Source: Owenia fusiformis (Eukaryota; Annelida; Polychaeta; Sabellida; Oweniidae). Taken from it: a stretch of DNA of 64,000 bases. Made by a program: the position numbers and the translations under genes. The DNA lies in assembly GCA_903813345.2 (NCBI GenBank), contig CAIIXF020000003.1, forward strand, positions 19,110,931-19,174,930, written 5' to 3'. Below are positions 1 through 12,582 of this stretch, piece by piece; positions within the stretch are counted from its first letter, which is position 1, and every line of letters starts with the position of its first letter. The notes under the pieces are model-generated. The model was given only the letters and a program-made list of their open reading frames with translations. It ran no database searches and had not been told where the DNA came from.

Positions 1-3000
1 CCACAGGCTCGCATCGTGGCTTATTACATCAAGTTTGGGGAAGTTGTTACTGACGGAATGAACTTCTTTGTTGATGGATCAAATCTGAACCCCGTAAGTT
101 GGAGAAAAATGACCCATACCATTTTGATGAGAATTTATTTTTTAAATTACTGAAATTGACCCAAAACACAGATACAAAAATTATTACTAAGTTATTGCTT
201 ATGTATTTTTACGTGTGAATATTTGATAATCATGCAATATGCAATATTTGTGACTTGATAACTAAGTGTAGTCAATATGATGCAAATATTGATATATTAT
301 AAATTAAAGGTGTATTTCTAATGTCATGTTTGTTAGCTTAGCTAAATCCGAACCAGAATAATGTTATGATACATACAACTACCTTTTATGCATTACCTAG
401 GTAACCGTGACATTCAACAAAGGGAAAGATTTCACATATGATACCATTGAGATCATTGGCAAGACTGACCCAGGATCTTACATTGGATTCTCTGGCTTGG
501 ATTATGATCTCTACAAACGTGGAGCTAGGACCTTCATCACTGAGAACGATGTAAGGAATATAACAGCCTTACACTTGTTTTGAGACTGTATCAAATAGAA
601 TATCAGTAGAATATAGGGATCTTTCTTTCTACAAGTATTTGTAATAAAGTTTGGACAAAATTTATGCTGGGAAAAAACAGAATTTAGGCTTCAGTATGGA
701 ATAGTTTGAACCCGAACAAAATTCATTTCAGTTGATAAAAAGTTCTGTAGATATGTTATCTTTTGGGCCATTATGGCTCACCACATGATGCTGTACAAGA
801 CTTCCATTGCACAAGACTTCCAATGCACAAGACTTCCAATGCACAAGACTTCCAATGCACACGACTTCCAATGCACACGGCTTCCAATGCAATTTGCTAC
901 ACTTAAATGTTCAGTTTTCAGAAATCTTGTAAGTTATGGTATAATGCGGCCAATTGATATATTGTCAATATATTTGTAGATTATGGAAGAGCTGAGTACA
1001 TATGATGACCATGTTAACTCAAGCTATAAGCACACTTGGAAGGGATGGGAGGATGAGGACAGACATGAGTTCTACCCTGCAGGAACATATGGCATTGATG
1101 CAAACACAACATTCTATGTAAGTCTTTTTCATGTGTTCAAAACATATGGCATTGATGCAAACACAACATTCTATGTAAGTCTTCTTCATGTGTATAACAT
1201 ATGGCATTGATGCTAACACAACATTCTATGTAAGTCTTCTTCATGTGTTCAAAACATATGGCATTGATGCTAACACAACATTCTATGTAAGTCTTCTTCA
1301 TGTGTATAACATATGGCATTGATGCTAACACAACATTCTATGTAAGTCTTCTTCATGTGTATAACATATGGCATTGATGCTAACACAACATTCTATGTAA
1401 GTCTTCTTCATGTGTATAACATATGGCATTGATGCAAACACAACATTCTATGTAAGTCTTCTTCATGTGTATAACATATGGCATTGATGCAAACACAACA
1501 TTCTATGTAAGTCTTTTTCATGTGTTCAAAACATATGGCATTGATGCAAACACAACATTCTATGTAAGTCTTCTTCATGTGTATAACATATGGCATTGAT
1601 GCTAACACAACATTCTATGTAAGTCTTCTTCATGTGTTCAAAACATATGGCATTGATGCTAACACAACATTCTATGTAAGTCTTCTTCATGTGTATAACA
1701 TATGGCATTGATGCTAACACAACATTCTATGTAAGTCTTCTTCATGTGTATAACATATGGCATTGATGCTAACACAACATTCTATGTAAGTCTTCTTCAT
1801 GTGTATAACATATGGCATTGATGCAAACACAACATTCTATGTAAGTCTTCTTCATGTGTATAACATATGGCATTGATGCAAACACAACATTCTATGTAAG
1901 TCTATTTCATGTGTATAACATATGGCATTGATGCAAACACAACATTCTATGTAAGTCTATTTCATGTGTATAACATATGGCATTGATGCAAACACAACAT
2001 TCTATGTAAGTCTATTTCATGTGTTCAAAACATATGGCATTGATGCAAACACAACATTCTATGTAAGTCTATTTCATGTGTTCAAAACATATGGCATTGA
2101 TCCAAACACAACATTCTATGTAAGTCTATTTCATGTATTATTAGAGAGATTTCGCAACTCACTTATAGCATGTTTTAATTCCAGTGTAACTTATTATGCG
2201 TTTGATTGCGTCATCATTTATTGTGCTGGTCTATACACCCATAAGTATGATATTCTTACTATTATACTTATAGACCATTTATACTGTATTTGTAAAAAGA
2301 CCCTTTAAATCAAGCCTTATGTAATCTGTGTGTAATTTCAGTATGCTGGGTTAGTGGTTTTCACAGATGCCAATGTGACCAGGTTGCCACATGAGTGTAA
2401 TGAGACTATGGGTTGGTTGCCTTGCTACGACGGCACATGTTATCGTGTTGAGAAAAAATGTGACGAATATGCAGATTGTCTGGATAGAGCTGATGAAATG
2501 GGATGTAAGTCAGCTTTGAATTTATCATTTGCTTTGTTTCTGAATCGTATCTCTTTTTTCTGGAATTAACAAGAATCACTCGTATGTTTTTCCAGAGCTT
2601 TCCAGAATTTCTATTTAGAATGTCCCCATCTAGAGAGATTGTGAGTAAATATATATTTTTCAGTGTATAAACTTATGATTAATTACATCCATAAAATTTA
2701 TTTAGGTACATACAACAGAACCACACCATACCCCCTAACAACACCATTTGAACGTATGAAGCGAATCACTCGTCACTACGAAGAAACGGGATCCTGGCTC
2801 TGGTTGGGGCATTTTGCCAAACCTAACGGCCAAGTTGAACTAAAGGTGGAGCTACCAAAAGAGCCAATGTCATGGGTAGTAGGTGCGTTCAGTATGAGTC
2901 GAGAGAAAGGTCTCGGGGTGATGCAGGAGCCAGCAAGGGTGAGGAATTTTTACATTTTTTCAAAGTCTACAAAGTTCTTTTTCAATAATTTGAAGATTTC

Positions 3001-6000
3001 ATGCATAGAAATGTCATAATACTGTATGTCGTTTAGTATAGTTAAAGAAAAAAGCTGATGCTAGAAAATCCTTGTTATGGTTTTGTCTAGTATTACTCAT
3101 TTTTACTAATATACAATATATAAATGTTACATTGTGATAAACAAATGATGATAAGAATCACACACATTCTGAATTTAGAGAGAATAGAGTAATTATATTA
3201 ACATACAGTTACGCAGTGCAGTAATCTTCTTGCTTTTTTAGTTCCAAGCCACACGTCCATTCTATATCCAAGTTGAGATGCCAGAACTTGTAGTGAAAGG
3301 CGAGATGATTGGAATCAGAGTGGCTGTGTTCAACTACCATAACGAATACCTAGAGGTATGAATATGTAACTCATCTTTGTCACAATAGATATACATATAA
3401 CATCTCACAGAAAGGGAGAATTTGATGAGGGATTCATCGGAACTTGAGAAAGTTTCTCTATCACTGAATTAGGAGCAATTTTAGTGTCTTATCCGTTTTT
3501 CTAAATGTCTAAACTGACTAGCTTAAAATATTCAAAATTATTTTTAGAAAAGTAGCTTCTCAAATGAATTGTGTTTATTTGGTATGATCCGTAAATTTTT
3601 ATAAAAAACAACTGGCACAAACAGTTTAACTTTGAGGTTGAAAAACATTGAAGTATAGCACTTTTAAAAAAAGAATAATTTCATGTTTTCTTTGCAATTT
3701 TAGGCCCTGGTTACTCTGCATAGATCACCAGACTATAGATATGTGATCGTTGAAGAGTTTGGGATCGTCAGCTCTTACGCCCCTCGACTTGGAACTGGGG
3801 ATCTACAGACTCTTGTCTATGTGAGTATTGTATTTTGAGATATTTGAACCATGAGAATAATTACACAGAGAACTCTGAGGCTCAGGAGACAGTTTTTGAT
3901 GCTGGCAATACTTAACAATTACAAATGTAGCTGTGAAACTCAACTCGACTTGTGGCTTTGAGTCATATTCTATTATCACACTGATCAAAGTTTTGGGATC
4001 AATATATCAACCTACACATCCATATATGATTTTCAGGTGGAACCTGGAGAGTATGCATACGTCCATATGCCAGTGTTGCCCATCAAGGACAATTTTGTTG
4101 ATGTTACGGTCAGCGCAACATCTTTCATTGGTGGAGATTCAGTGACTAAAAGGATGCATATCATCGTGAGTAAACTTATTTTCAATCCTTGACAAGATTG
4201 ACAGTTTTGCAGATTTTCTTAAATATGTTTCGAATGGTTTGCCTCAGAAGAGACATTTTCAATAATTATCAGGAAAATTGATGCATGAATTAACATCGTA
4301 ATTATATACATGTTTTATATTGAGTTATGTGTTTGTCTTAGAAACTTTCTGAATCATTCTCTGTAATACAGATATGTACTATAGTTTGATTTTAATACCA
4401 TGTTTATTCCTATATTCCAGTATGATGGCGTCACCAACTACTACAACACGCCATATCTCATTGATCTCATATCCCAGGGTTCCCTCATTATTCCCGATCT
4501 TGAGATTCCCGTCCCTGAGCAGTTTGTCGTCCCTGAGCAAAGAGAGCATCGCTATGTTCCTGGCTCACCAAGAGCATTTGTCAACATTGTCGGTAAGTCC
4601 TGAAAAGTTAGCGTTGAAAATATTTAGTGACGATATAATGTCAAAGCTGTGACTGGTATTTGGCATCCGTGTCAATTTCTCTAATGATTGTTACAATTTT
4701 GTTATCGCAACCAGGAAATAACGTCTGACCTTACAAAACATTAATTTTTCCAGTGCAACACATTTACATTGTGTCAGCATTTTTAATTTACAGTAAATGA
4801 AAATATATATCACTGTGTTTTGTAAAAGTTTCCTCATTGTTCATAGATGTCTCAATTTACATCAATTTGATTACAGATAATTTCAACATTATCAGTCTTT
4901 GTCTCATGAAATCCCCCTATAAATATATTTTGTTTTCAACAGGTGATGTTGTGGGACCTGGTCTGTTCAAAGACTACATTAATGCAGAGGATATGTTAAG
5001 GAGACCATTTGGATGTGGGGAACAATCTGCCTTCAACTTTGCTGCTAACTTATACTACCTGAAGTTCCTCAAGGCAACAAACCAACTTGAACCTAATGTA
5101 ACAACCAAGGCCCTAACATACATGAACATAGGTATGTGGGTTCTTAATTCTGACAATATTTTAGTGAATACATGCAGACTATAATGTGTGCAGAAAAAGG
5201 TTTTACCTAACAGATGGCAATATTAATAGAGATGATGGAACTAGGTCACTGTAGCCTTATTAAAATATTTTTAAAAAAATGCAAAATATTTAGATACAGT
5301 CTTCGATAAATAGCATGTGGCATTGAATTAGATTCAGTGATTGGGTCACTTTAGCCTACTTACACTTAATTGTAGGTCATAAAATGACTAATTTTGACAC
5401 AAATGTTATTCCTTTATAGCATACCAGCGTATTATGAGCTACATGAACGTAACTGACAACTCATTCCATGTTTTCCGTGACGTGAGTAACTCGAGTCTCT
5501 GGGTCACATCCTTTATTGCTGAGGTTCTCAACAAGGCCAGGATCGCAGACTGGGAAAATGACCTATATCCCAGTTGACCTACTGAATAGATTGCTGGTGT
5601 ATGTTTGTGACCAGCAGAACACAACAAGTGGAGCTTTTGAGGCAGTGGGACCATTGTATGATAGGAAAATGGTGGTATGTATTGTATATTTCTGAAAAAT
5701 CTCGGTTGAATAAGATAATGAAACCAAGAGTGGAATCAGCAAGGAATAGCATTAACAGGAATATGATCTTCATTATGTAGATGGGAGATTAGAAAGATGC
5801 AGTTATCATAAGATTGTAGTATACAGTGTTCATTTCCGAAAGGATTTACTCTTAGTCCTTATATTTATGAAATGTCAAATCATGACAAAGGTGGAAATAG
5901 CATGGAATAAGATGAACTGAGATGAAGTCTGTGGTCTGAATCAGTAGACACTCCTGAATATTTTACTCAACTAAAAGTTGTCTGATTTCAGTGAAAAAAT

Positions 6001-9000
6001 GTCTTTGATAATATCACAGCAAAATACCATATGTACATTATTTTGTTCTTTTCATTCAAATCATATGATTGAACCATAGTGTCTGAACATTTCGCTAAAA
6101 ATTACCATATTTCCATTGTAGCTTAAAAGTTTGTTTATTCTATTTCAGTCAAACCGAACTATGACTGGACCTGATATGGATATACCTACGTATAAGAATA
6201 TATCTCTAACAGCTTATGTGCTGATATCTCTGATAGAAAATAGTGGAGTTACAGGAGTATGTATTTTTTTCGTTATACATGTATAAGAAATTGATAAATC
6301 CCAAGAAGCCAGGTTCTTCAGATTTTTAAATGGCTAATGAATATTTTGAGGGGCTTAATTGTTTTTTGTTACGAGTTCATGTGGTGGGATTTATCCAGCA
6401 TGCACCAGGATTTTAAGAAACATTTCATTTGGATAAACCCCAGGTTTAACAAAGAAACTATGACTTTGAATTGGTTAAATAACATTTTTATTTTGCAACT
6501 AACCAATTTGGGAAGAATTTTTGAACCGTAGTTGATTTTGAATAGGGAAAGATTTGTGCTTTATAGCAAATCATCATTGCTGCATACTTCCTTACTTTTG
6601 AAATGTTTGTACTTTCTGTAAAAGTTGCTCGATTTTTGTTATAGATTGCAAGAAGTCGTGTTGAATCAGCTAAGACATTGGCAGTAAAATACCTAAATGA
6701 TTTTGTGCAAGATATCAGTGACCCCCTTCAGATGGCACTTGTCACTTATGCATTGGACGTAGCAAACAGCGTAAAGAGAAACGATGCCTTCAAACGCCTC
6801 GAGGCTATGAAAATTGAAAGTAAGTTGTGATATTGTTATAGCCTCCAACTTATTTGTGGCCGGTGTTCTGTGATAAGCGTTCATAACAGCGTTCCACAGT
6901 CGGCATCTGTAACTAATGGCAAATTGCATGTTAATGTCTTGTATATTTATGCAACAGTGATCTTCTAGGATTGAGGCAAGTTGGTGTGGCATTCACTTGT
7001 GATTTTAAAAATAGGTTTGTACCTACTTGAAAACCCAATTTGCCCTCTTTTAATTGAGAAAGAAATGAGGAGATATCCACTTACATTGAAAATACAGGCA
7101 AACAGTCTATTACCCAAGTAATATGTAAATAAATATTGAGAAACAAACTTATGTACATAAATACTAGACCCCCACACATTTCATATGGACTTAACATTTC
7201 AGATGAGTTTGCCTATTGGGCTAGTGTAGAAATCCCAATGAATCCGACAAAGATTATCAACACGGTACCGTTCCATCTACCTCGTAAAGAATATGCAAAT
7301 GAGGCACATGCTGTTGCTGCTACGTCATATGCTTTGCTGGTGTATATGAGAAATAATCGAATGCGCGAGGCGACACCCATCGTAAAGTGGTTACAGACAA
7401 TGAGGAATTCTATTGGTGGATTTGCTGCTACTCAAGTGAGGGGAAATGCATAGCATTATTCTAATATTGATTAAATCATTGTACACTTTAAAGCAGATAT
7501 GAAATGGTATTTTTGACCTAAAGGAATCAATAGAATTTTTTGATAAATGTATTTGGACATGTTTTCTCATCAGTATTGTGAAAATTATTTCACTCTAATG
7601 ATCATTGTAGCTGCTTAATAAGCAATATTCAAATAGTTTGTGACGTTATTGGCCCTCACATGATCTCTCACTGGCCCCAATGTGGCCCGTTTTGATGTTA
7701 CTTATAAAAATACAGCAAAGCAAATGGAACAAAGCTTGTAATGATACTACTCAATCACTTTCTCTGTGAGTTGGTTATTGCCAAAAATTTAGAACATATA
7801 ACCAAATATCATAATATAAATGTACAAAATCAGTGATGTGCTGTTCGATTTCCAGGATTCAATCATTGCTCTAGAAGCACTGACAAAATATGGAGAGGCA
7901 GATACAAACAGAGATCTCTATAACATGGAGATTAATCTCGAATCCACAGCTTCACCCGATTGGAAACGTACTGTGCGGCTAAATAAGGATAACTTTGCCA
8001 AGCTGCAGCGTTTAGAGCTCCCCCAAGATAAAATCTATGGAAGTGTCAAAGCTGTGGCACAGGGAACTGGCATGGCTCTCATGCAGGTAAGGAGGATTTA
8101 ATGTTTTCATATTGGAGCCTCAGATCAAATTTAGACGTATTTCCTTTGTGTGGAGGGATAAAATAAAGCCAATTTAGGAATTAATTGAAAAATGAATCCG
8201 ATTTATTTACAAATCTGTCATTTCTGTGAAAATAAGCTTGATCATGTATTTATCTTGTATAACCTCACCTTCAAAACTAACACACTGCATATTCTTTTTC
8301 AGCTGGAGACACATGTGAATGTGGAGTATGATAATTTGCTGAAACAGGCAGAATTAGATGCACCAGCATTTGACATCATCATCGATGACCTTAAGTTCAG
8401 TGGCAGAAATTTCTCCATTATGGAAATGAGACCATGTGCCCGGTGAGTGTTCATTAAAGTATCTTGGAAATCAAAATTGTTTAGTTAGCTGAATCAAACA
8501 GAATATAAATAGTTGAATACTGGCTTCATTAAAACCGTATGTATCTAAACCTCAAAAATATATTGATAATTTTTGCCAAATTTTAGGTACAAAACATAAT
8601 TACAAAATAAGGAATTGCCCAGCCTGATTACACACAAATTAGTGATTTTTAGCTCACATGGTGAGCTATTGCAATCGCTCACTTGTCCGTCTGTCTGTCC
8701 GTCCATCCGTCTGTCCGTCCGTCCGTCCGTCCGTCAACAATAGTGGCACGTTTTAAAACCTCTGTCGATAGGATTCCTGTTTTAAGTTATTTCTGTTCAA
8801 CATCAATACAGAAAACCCCCCTATGACTCCTGGTTCAAAAGCTCGCCTATTTTCAAAATGGCCGCCATTTTTGTCTCGCGAAATTCACTTTTGGCTCATT
8901 TCCTAGCTTTACAAATAATTTCAGGTGTCCTACATTGTAAAAATCCATGTCAATGTAAAGATATATGAAATAATTTTGTTACAAAAAATCAGCGAAAAAT

Positions 9001-12000
9001 TGTATCCATTTTTTTATTTTCAGCCATTTTAGTTAACATTGATTTGTCTATCTGACTCGCGAAATCCACTTTCTGTCAATAACAGTGGCACGTTTTAAAA
9101 CCTCTGTCGATAGGATTCCTGTTTTAAGTTATTTCTGTTCAACATGAATTCAGTCACTTTTGTCTCACGAAATTCACTTTTAGCCCATTTCCTAGCTAAC
9201 CTCTGTCGATAGGATTCCTGTTTTAAGTTATTTCTGTTCAACATCAATACAGAAAACCCCCCTATTACTCCTGGTTCAAAAGCTCGCCTATTTTCAAAAT
9301 GGCCGTCACTTTTGTCTCGCGAAATTCACTTTTGGCTCATTTCCTAGCTTTACAAATAATTTCAGGTGTCCTACATTGTAAAAATCCATGTCAATGTAAA
9401 GATATATGAAATAATTTTGTTACAAAAAATCAGCGAAAAATTGTATCCATTTTTTTATTTTCAGCCATTTTAGTTAACATTGATTTGTCTATCTGACTCG
9501 CAAAATCCACTTTCTGTCAATAACAGTGGCACGTTTTAAAACCTCTGTCGATAGGATTCCTGTTTTAAGTTATTTCTGTTCAACATGAATTCAGAAAACT
9601 CCCCTATGACTCCTGGTTCAAAAGCTCGCCTATTTTCAAAATGGCCGCCATTTTTGTCTCGCGAAATTCACTTTTGACCCATTTCCTAGCCTTACAAATA
9701 ATTTCAAGTGTCCTACATTGTAAAAGTCCATTGCAAAGTAAAGAGTAGATGTATGAAATAATTTTGTTATGAAAAATCAGCGAAAAATTATATCCATTTA
9801 TTTATTTTCAGCCATTTTAGTTAACATTGATTTGTCCATCTGTCTCGCAAAATTCACTTTTGGACCATTTACCTTTAACCCTCTGTCGATAGGAATCCCA
9901 TTTTAAGTTATTTTTGTTCAACATCAATACAAAAAACTCTCCTATGACTCTTGGTTCAAAAGCTCGGCTATTTTCAAAATGGCCGTCACTTTTGTCTCGC
10001 GAAATTCACTTTTGACCCATTTCCTAGCTTTACAAATAATTTCAGGTGTCCTACATTGTAAAAATCCATGTCAATGTAAAGGGTAGATATATGAAATAAT
10101 TTTGTTACAAAAAATCAGCGAAAAATTGTATCCATTTTTTTATTTTCAGCCATTTTAGTTAACATTGATTTGTCTATCTGACTCGCGAAATCCACTTTCT
10201 GTGGCACGTTTTAAAACCTCTGTCGATAGGATTCCTGTTTTAAGTTATTTCTGTTCAACATCAATTCAGAAAACTAACCTATGACTCCTGGTTTAAAAGC
10301 TGGCCTATTTTCAAAATGGCCGCCATTTTTGTCTCGCGAAATTCACTTTTGACCCATTTTCTAGCTTTACAAATAATTTCAAGTGTCCTACATTGTAAAA
10401 ATCCATGTCAATGTAAAGAGTAGATGTATGAAATAATTTTGTTACGAAAAATCAGCGAAAAATTATATCCATTTATTTATTTTCAGCCATTTTAGTTAAC
10501 ATTGATTTGTCCATCTGTCTCGCAAAATCCACTTTTGGACCATTTACCTTAAACCCTCTGTCGATAGGATTCCCATTTTAAGATACTTTTGTTCAACATC
10601 ATTACAAAAAACTCTCCTATGACTCTTGGTTCAAAAGCTCGCCTATTTTCAAAATGGTTGCCATTCTTGTTTCGCATAATTCACTTTTTGCCCATTTCCT
10701 AGCTTTACAAATAATTTCAGCTGTCCTGCATTGTAAAAAGCCATGTCACTGTAAAAGGTAGTTGTATGAAATAATTTTGTTACAAATAATCAGCAAAATA
10801 TTATATCCGTTTTTTTATTTTCAGCCATTTTAGTTAACATTGATTTGTCCATCTGTCTCGGGAAATCCTCTTTTGGACCATTTGCTTAAAACCTCTGTCA
10901 ATAGGATTCCAGTTTCAAGTTATTTTTGTTCAACATCAATACAAAAAACTCCCCTATGACTCCTGGTTCAAAAACTTGCCTGATTTCAAAATGGTCGCCA
11001 TTTTTGTCTCGCGAAATTCAATTTTGGCCCATTTCCTAGCTTTACAAATAATTTTAGGTGTCTTGCATTGCAAAAAGCCATGTCACTGTAAAGAGTAGTT
11101 GTATGAAATAATTTTGTTACAAATTATTGGCAAAAAATTGTATCCGTTTTTTTTCAGCCATTTTAATTGACTGAGAGACAGATGGCTTGAAATAATTTTG
11201 TAACAAAAAATCAGCAAAAAATGTGACCATGTGAGCCCAGTACCCATGGTACTAATTTTTATTTTTTGAATGAATTGTTTAATAATCTTGACATTTTCTC
11301 GTGTTTTCTCAAAGGGAACATTTGTAGGACAATATTATAACTAAATTCAGTAAAAACAAAGATATACATGTAGTAACAGAAAGGTGTTGAAAATTGATGA
11401 ACGTCTTTATTAACATAATTTTGATCTGCTCATTCATTTCAGATGGAAGAGAATGGACATTGCCAACCAGAGTGGAATGGCTGTCATGGAGATTCACATC
11501 CCTACAGGTTACGTTGTAATGAATGATGACCTCAGAGCTTACGTCCAATCAAAAAATGTATCTCTACTTAAGAGGGCTGAATATTACGCAAGAAAAGTAG
11601 TCTTCTATTTTGACTCGGTAAGTGAATTTTTATGTCACCCCCACAAGTTGTGACATATTGATATGGCCTCCAACTCTTTTGTCGACAGTTTTCGTCTGTG
11701 GCGGTTGCAATGTGTAACAAATAGCAAGTGGTGATTTTTTGCAAGTAATATTTTTTCATCTTGAGGTTGTTTTAGATTTCAATTTAAGATTAAAAGCAGG
11801 TGTAGCCAGGATCTAAAATTTGCAAGAAAAAACTTGATAGCCTCTGCATTACCTTATCTACAGATCCAACATAAAACATATCTTTCTTTAAGATCTTGGC
11901 AAGACATTTGTCTCCCCTGCCTCATTGCCATCTACACCTATAATCAGTGCATTGTGTATTTTTCTGAAATAAAATGAACACATTTTCAGTTGTATGTGTC

Positions 12001-12582
12001 AAAAAGCATGATATGTGGGGAAAAACTGATCCTATATTTTGGTTTTCAATTTCAGCTGAACAGCACATACACCTGTGTTGACTTCAGAGCTGACAGATGG
12101 TTCCCTGTTGCTAACGTCACCATCCAGAATATGATGAGAGTCTACGATTATTATGAAACAGGTAAGATACAGATAAGTGAAACATCTCTTGAAGTGAAAC
12201 ACCTCCCAAGTGGAACCCTTTGACTTAATGTAAAATGAACACCTCCTATAACACCTTTTAAGTGGAACAATATTTGAGGTACAAAATGTGTTCCACTTAG
12301 ACAGGTTTTTAGTTTTATTCAGTGGAGATCCCTTATATGACTTAAAACAAACAGGCCCAAAATCTCACCCTATGTTTCAATGTATTTTCAGGTTTACACA
12401 ATACTACGCTATACACCACCTACAATCTGTTCAACCTACACATGTGCCAAGTCTGTGGAAGCTTCCAGTGTCCTTATTGTCCTGGATACAACACAGCTGG
12501 CATGCTCTCCTTCAGTCTAGTGTTTAGTATTCTATCTGTACTTCTCGGGTATTTAACACAGCGCCATCTTTTGAACTCTTGA
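1..12582 (+). CDS. Thioester-containing protein (alpha-2-macroglobulin family, MCR/CD109-like), 3' 19 exons
   Basis: Secreted or membrane-anchored member of the complement C3/alpha-2-macroglobulin/CD109/MCR family; the N-terminal part lies upstream of the window. Exons: 1-93, 401-550, 980-1117, 2342-2504, 2706-2938, 3242-3355, 3704-3820, 4037-4165, 4421-4592, 4943-5131, 5420-5674, 6149-6256, 6645-6819, 7203-7435, 7856-8086, 8303-8442, 11443-11617, 12056-12161, 12392-12582. All joins keep phase with GT-AG borders and give about 1,036 residues, except for one single-base frameshift in exon 5420-5674. In order the protein shows macroglobulin domains, an LDL-receptor class A domain, the thioester motif GCGEQ, the alpha-helical thioester domain, a receptor-binding domain, a CxxC-x5-CxxC segment and a hydrophobic C-terminus. 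The LDLa insert is what I know from insect MCR proteins; MCR-like rather than CD109-like is therefore my preference, not proof. Confidence 0.9.
1084..2137 (+). repeat. 19-copy tandem array of an exon end plus its 5' splice site
   Basis: The unit is 57 or 55 bp. It holds the last 34 bases of exon 980-1117, the donor TAT|GTAAGT and the first 17-19 bases of the intron. The first copy is the real exon end; 18 more follow in the intron, each with an intact GTAAGT. Two spacer types occur: TTCAAA copies (57 bp, in frame) and TATA copies (55 bp, frame-shifting). Blocks of seven units repeat with a 389-bp period, so expansion also happened in larger steps. Confidence 0.95.
2342..2938 (+). other. LDL-receptor class A domain inside the thioester protein
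   Basis: Exons 2342-2504 and 2706-2938 encode six cysteines in LDLa spacing. The acidic calcium box reads CDEYADCLDRADE, and the sixth cysteine is split across the phase-1 intron. LDLa modules bind ligand through a calcium-stabilised fold. In this family an LDLa insert in the bait region is a mark of MCR-type proteins (established knowledge). Confidence 0.85.
4943..5131 (+). other. Thioester exon (GCGEQ)
   Basis: The exon encodes RRPFGCGEQSAFNFAANLYY, the conserved thioester site in which Cys and Gln form the internal bond used to attach covalently to targets. The exon begins and ends in phase 1. In the next exons the residue aligning with the catalytic His of C3 appears to be Asp (GPLYDRKM), which in the C4A isotype favours amide-forming chemistry. 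That alignment was made by eye. Confidence 0.88.
5420..5674 (+). other. Thioester-domain exon with an apparent one-base frameshift
   Basis: The frame entering from the previous exon runs through NSSLWVTSFIAEVLNKARIADW, then meets TGA at 5575-5577. The family-like continuation (YIPVDLLNRLLVYVCDQQ) is in the +1 frame from 5564. The exon is 255 nt where 254 would keep phase, so one extra base is present. The AAAA run at 5555-5558 is the likeliest site. This could be an assembly error, an allele or true decay; every other exon is intact, which favours an error. Confidence 0.75.
6829..6960 (+). repeat. GTCACCAC-family interspersed repeat, degraded copy
   Basis: This resembles the copies at 11632-11760 and 26107-26245 in the same orientation (shared words such as CCTCCAAC and TTTGTGG). 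It lies just inside an intron of the thioester gene. Confidence 0.5.
8649..11242 (+). repeat. Large composite intronic repeat, about seven 337-bp units
   Basis: The element starts with AGCTCACATGGTGAGCTATT followed by a (GTCC)n-like run (8684-8735), and ends near 11222-11237 with ACCATGTGAGCC, a short inverted match to its start. Between these lie about seven imperfect units, most 334-343 bp apart, each containing TTTACAAATAATTTCA and GAAATTCACTTTT. I associate the GTGAGCTATTGC start with a repeat type common in mollusc-like genomes. No coding potential was seen. Confidence 0.8.
11632..11760 (+). repeat. GTCACCAC-family interspersed repeat
   Basis: The copy starts TATGTCACCCCCACAAGTTG, just after the exon donor at 11618. 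It matches the reverse complement of the copies at 39944-40075, 42970-43112 and 52130-52272. Confidence 0.6.
12392..12582 (+). other. Last exon: Cys-rich stem and hydrophobic C-terminus
   Basis: The exon encodes CQVCGSFQCPYC, a short spacer, then a roughly 20-residue hydrophobic segment and a short polar tail ending at TGA 12580-12582. This fits a GPI-attachment signal (as in CD109) or a membrane anchor, so the protein may be displayed at the cell surface. Which of the two cannot be decided from sequence. Confidence 0.7.

Noticed and set aside
1084-2137. CRISPR-like array
   Set aside because: Units are directly adjacent with no unique spacers, and the sequence is a eukaryotic gene; it is an exon-derived tandem repeat.
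1019-2308. Many open frames on both strands with repeated TYGIDANTTFY or HMKKTYIECC peptides
   Set aside because: They are shadows of the 55/57-bp tandem array; only the part up to 1117 belongs to a real exon by phase and family context.
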